From: Spirochaetia bacterium
GTDB lineage: Bacteria > Spirochaetota > Spirochaetia > DTKZ01
Length of the DNA stretch: 5,568 nucleotides
Direction of reading: 5' to 3'
NCBI GenBank assembly: GCA_031270615.1
Contig: JAISXE010000229.1
Location: 1-5,568 of the forward strand
The stretch's first letter is position 1, and each line of letters starts with the position of its first letter. Positions 5,514 to 5,568 of this stretch are shown here, piece by piece. The position numbers were made by a program, and so were the translations under genes. Under the pieces are notes generated by a model. It did no database searches, had not been told where the DNA came from, and saw only the letters and a program-made list of their open reading frames with translations.

Positions 5514-5568
5514 TTGCGCGTGGGCGGCATTTACGCTAGGCGAAGGCGTTTGAAGAAAACCGCTGACC

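Larger units (their letters stand above)
5448..5568. other. Upstream flank with no identifiable gene
   Basis: Apart from the two short hairpins, I recognise no gene here. On the minus strand one frame, in phase with the solute-binding protein gene, is open to the window edge, but its translation (rich in Ala, Arg, Gly and Pro) resembles no family I know and is probably a by-product of GC-rich repeat sequence. The other two minus frames stop at 5538-5536 (TAG) and 5533-5531 (TAA). Either could be the last codon of a gene lying mostly outside the window, which cannot be judged from here. Confidence 0.4.

Noticed and set aside
5119..5553. A plus-strand gene diverging from the operon
   Set aside because: Most of the frame lies antisense to the signal peptide, leader and promoter of the binding-protein gene, and its translation has no recognisable domain.
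1..5568. CRISPR array, tRNA or rRNA gene, transposase or toxin-antitoxin pair
   Set aside because: I looked for regularly spaced repeats, cloverleaf-like segments and such coding motifs on both strands and saw none; the coding space is fully used by the transporter.

Overview
The window holds one minus-strand operon for an ATP-driven peptide-type importer of the Opp/Dpp family (ABC importer with a family 5 extracellular solute-binding protein). In transcription order, from high to low coordinates, it encodes a lipoprotein solute-binding protein (5297-3690), an OppD/DppD-type ATPase (3677-2703), an OppF/DppF-type ATPase (2696-1698), an OppB/DppB-type permease (1701-751) and an OppC/DppC-type permease (735 to the window edge, 3' end missing). 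Together these make a full importer: one binding protein, two membrane subunits and two ATPases. Both ATPases look catalytically intact. The substrate cannot be read from the sequence. Peptides are the default, but nickel, glutathione or oligosaccharide relatives share the same architecture.

The genes are tightly packed, with gaps of 12 and 6 nt, a 4-nt ATGA overlap and a gap of 15 nt, so one polycistronic mRNA with translational coupling is likely. The order is binding protein, ATPases, permeases, rather than the more familiar binding protein, permeases, ATPases. There is no terminator-like hairpin after the binding-protein gene.

The only substantial non-coding stretch is 5298-5568. It holds a near-consensus sigma70-type promoter (TTGAAA, 17 nt, TATGAT on the minus strand), a separated inverted repeat around the predicted transcript start, a strong Shine-Dalgarno sequence for the first gene, and, further upstream, a cluster of small GC-rich hairpins that may be dispersed intergenic repeats. 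The frame of the binding-protein gene stays open through all of this up to the window edge, but the promoter and Shine-Dalgarno sequence support the internal start at 5297.

The organism is a GC-rich bacterium. The relaxed lipobox (VFAAC), strong Shine-Dalgarno use and hairpin-rich intergenic DNA would fit a spirochaete such as a termite-gut Treponema, but this is a tentative impression and not a demonstrated assignment. I see no new kind of biological system here: the coding part is an ordinary transporter operon, and the points worth a second look lie mainly in the upstream region.
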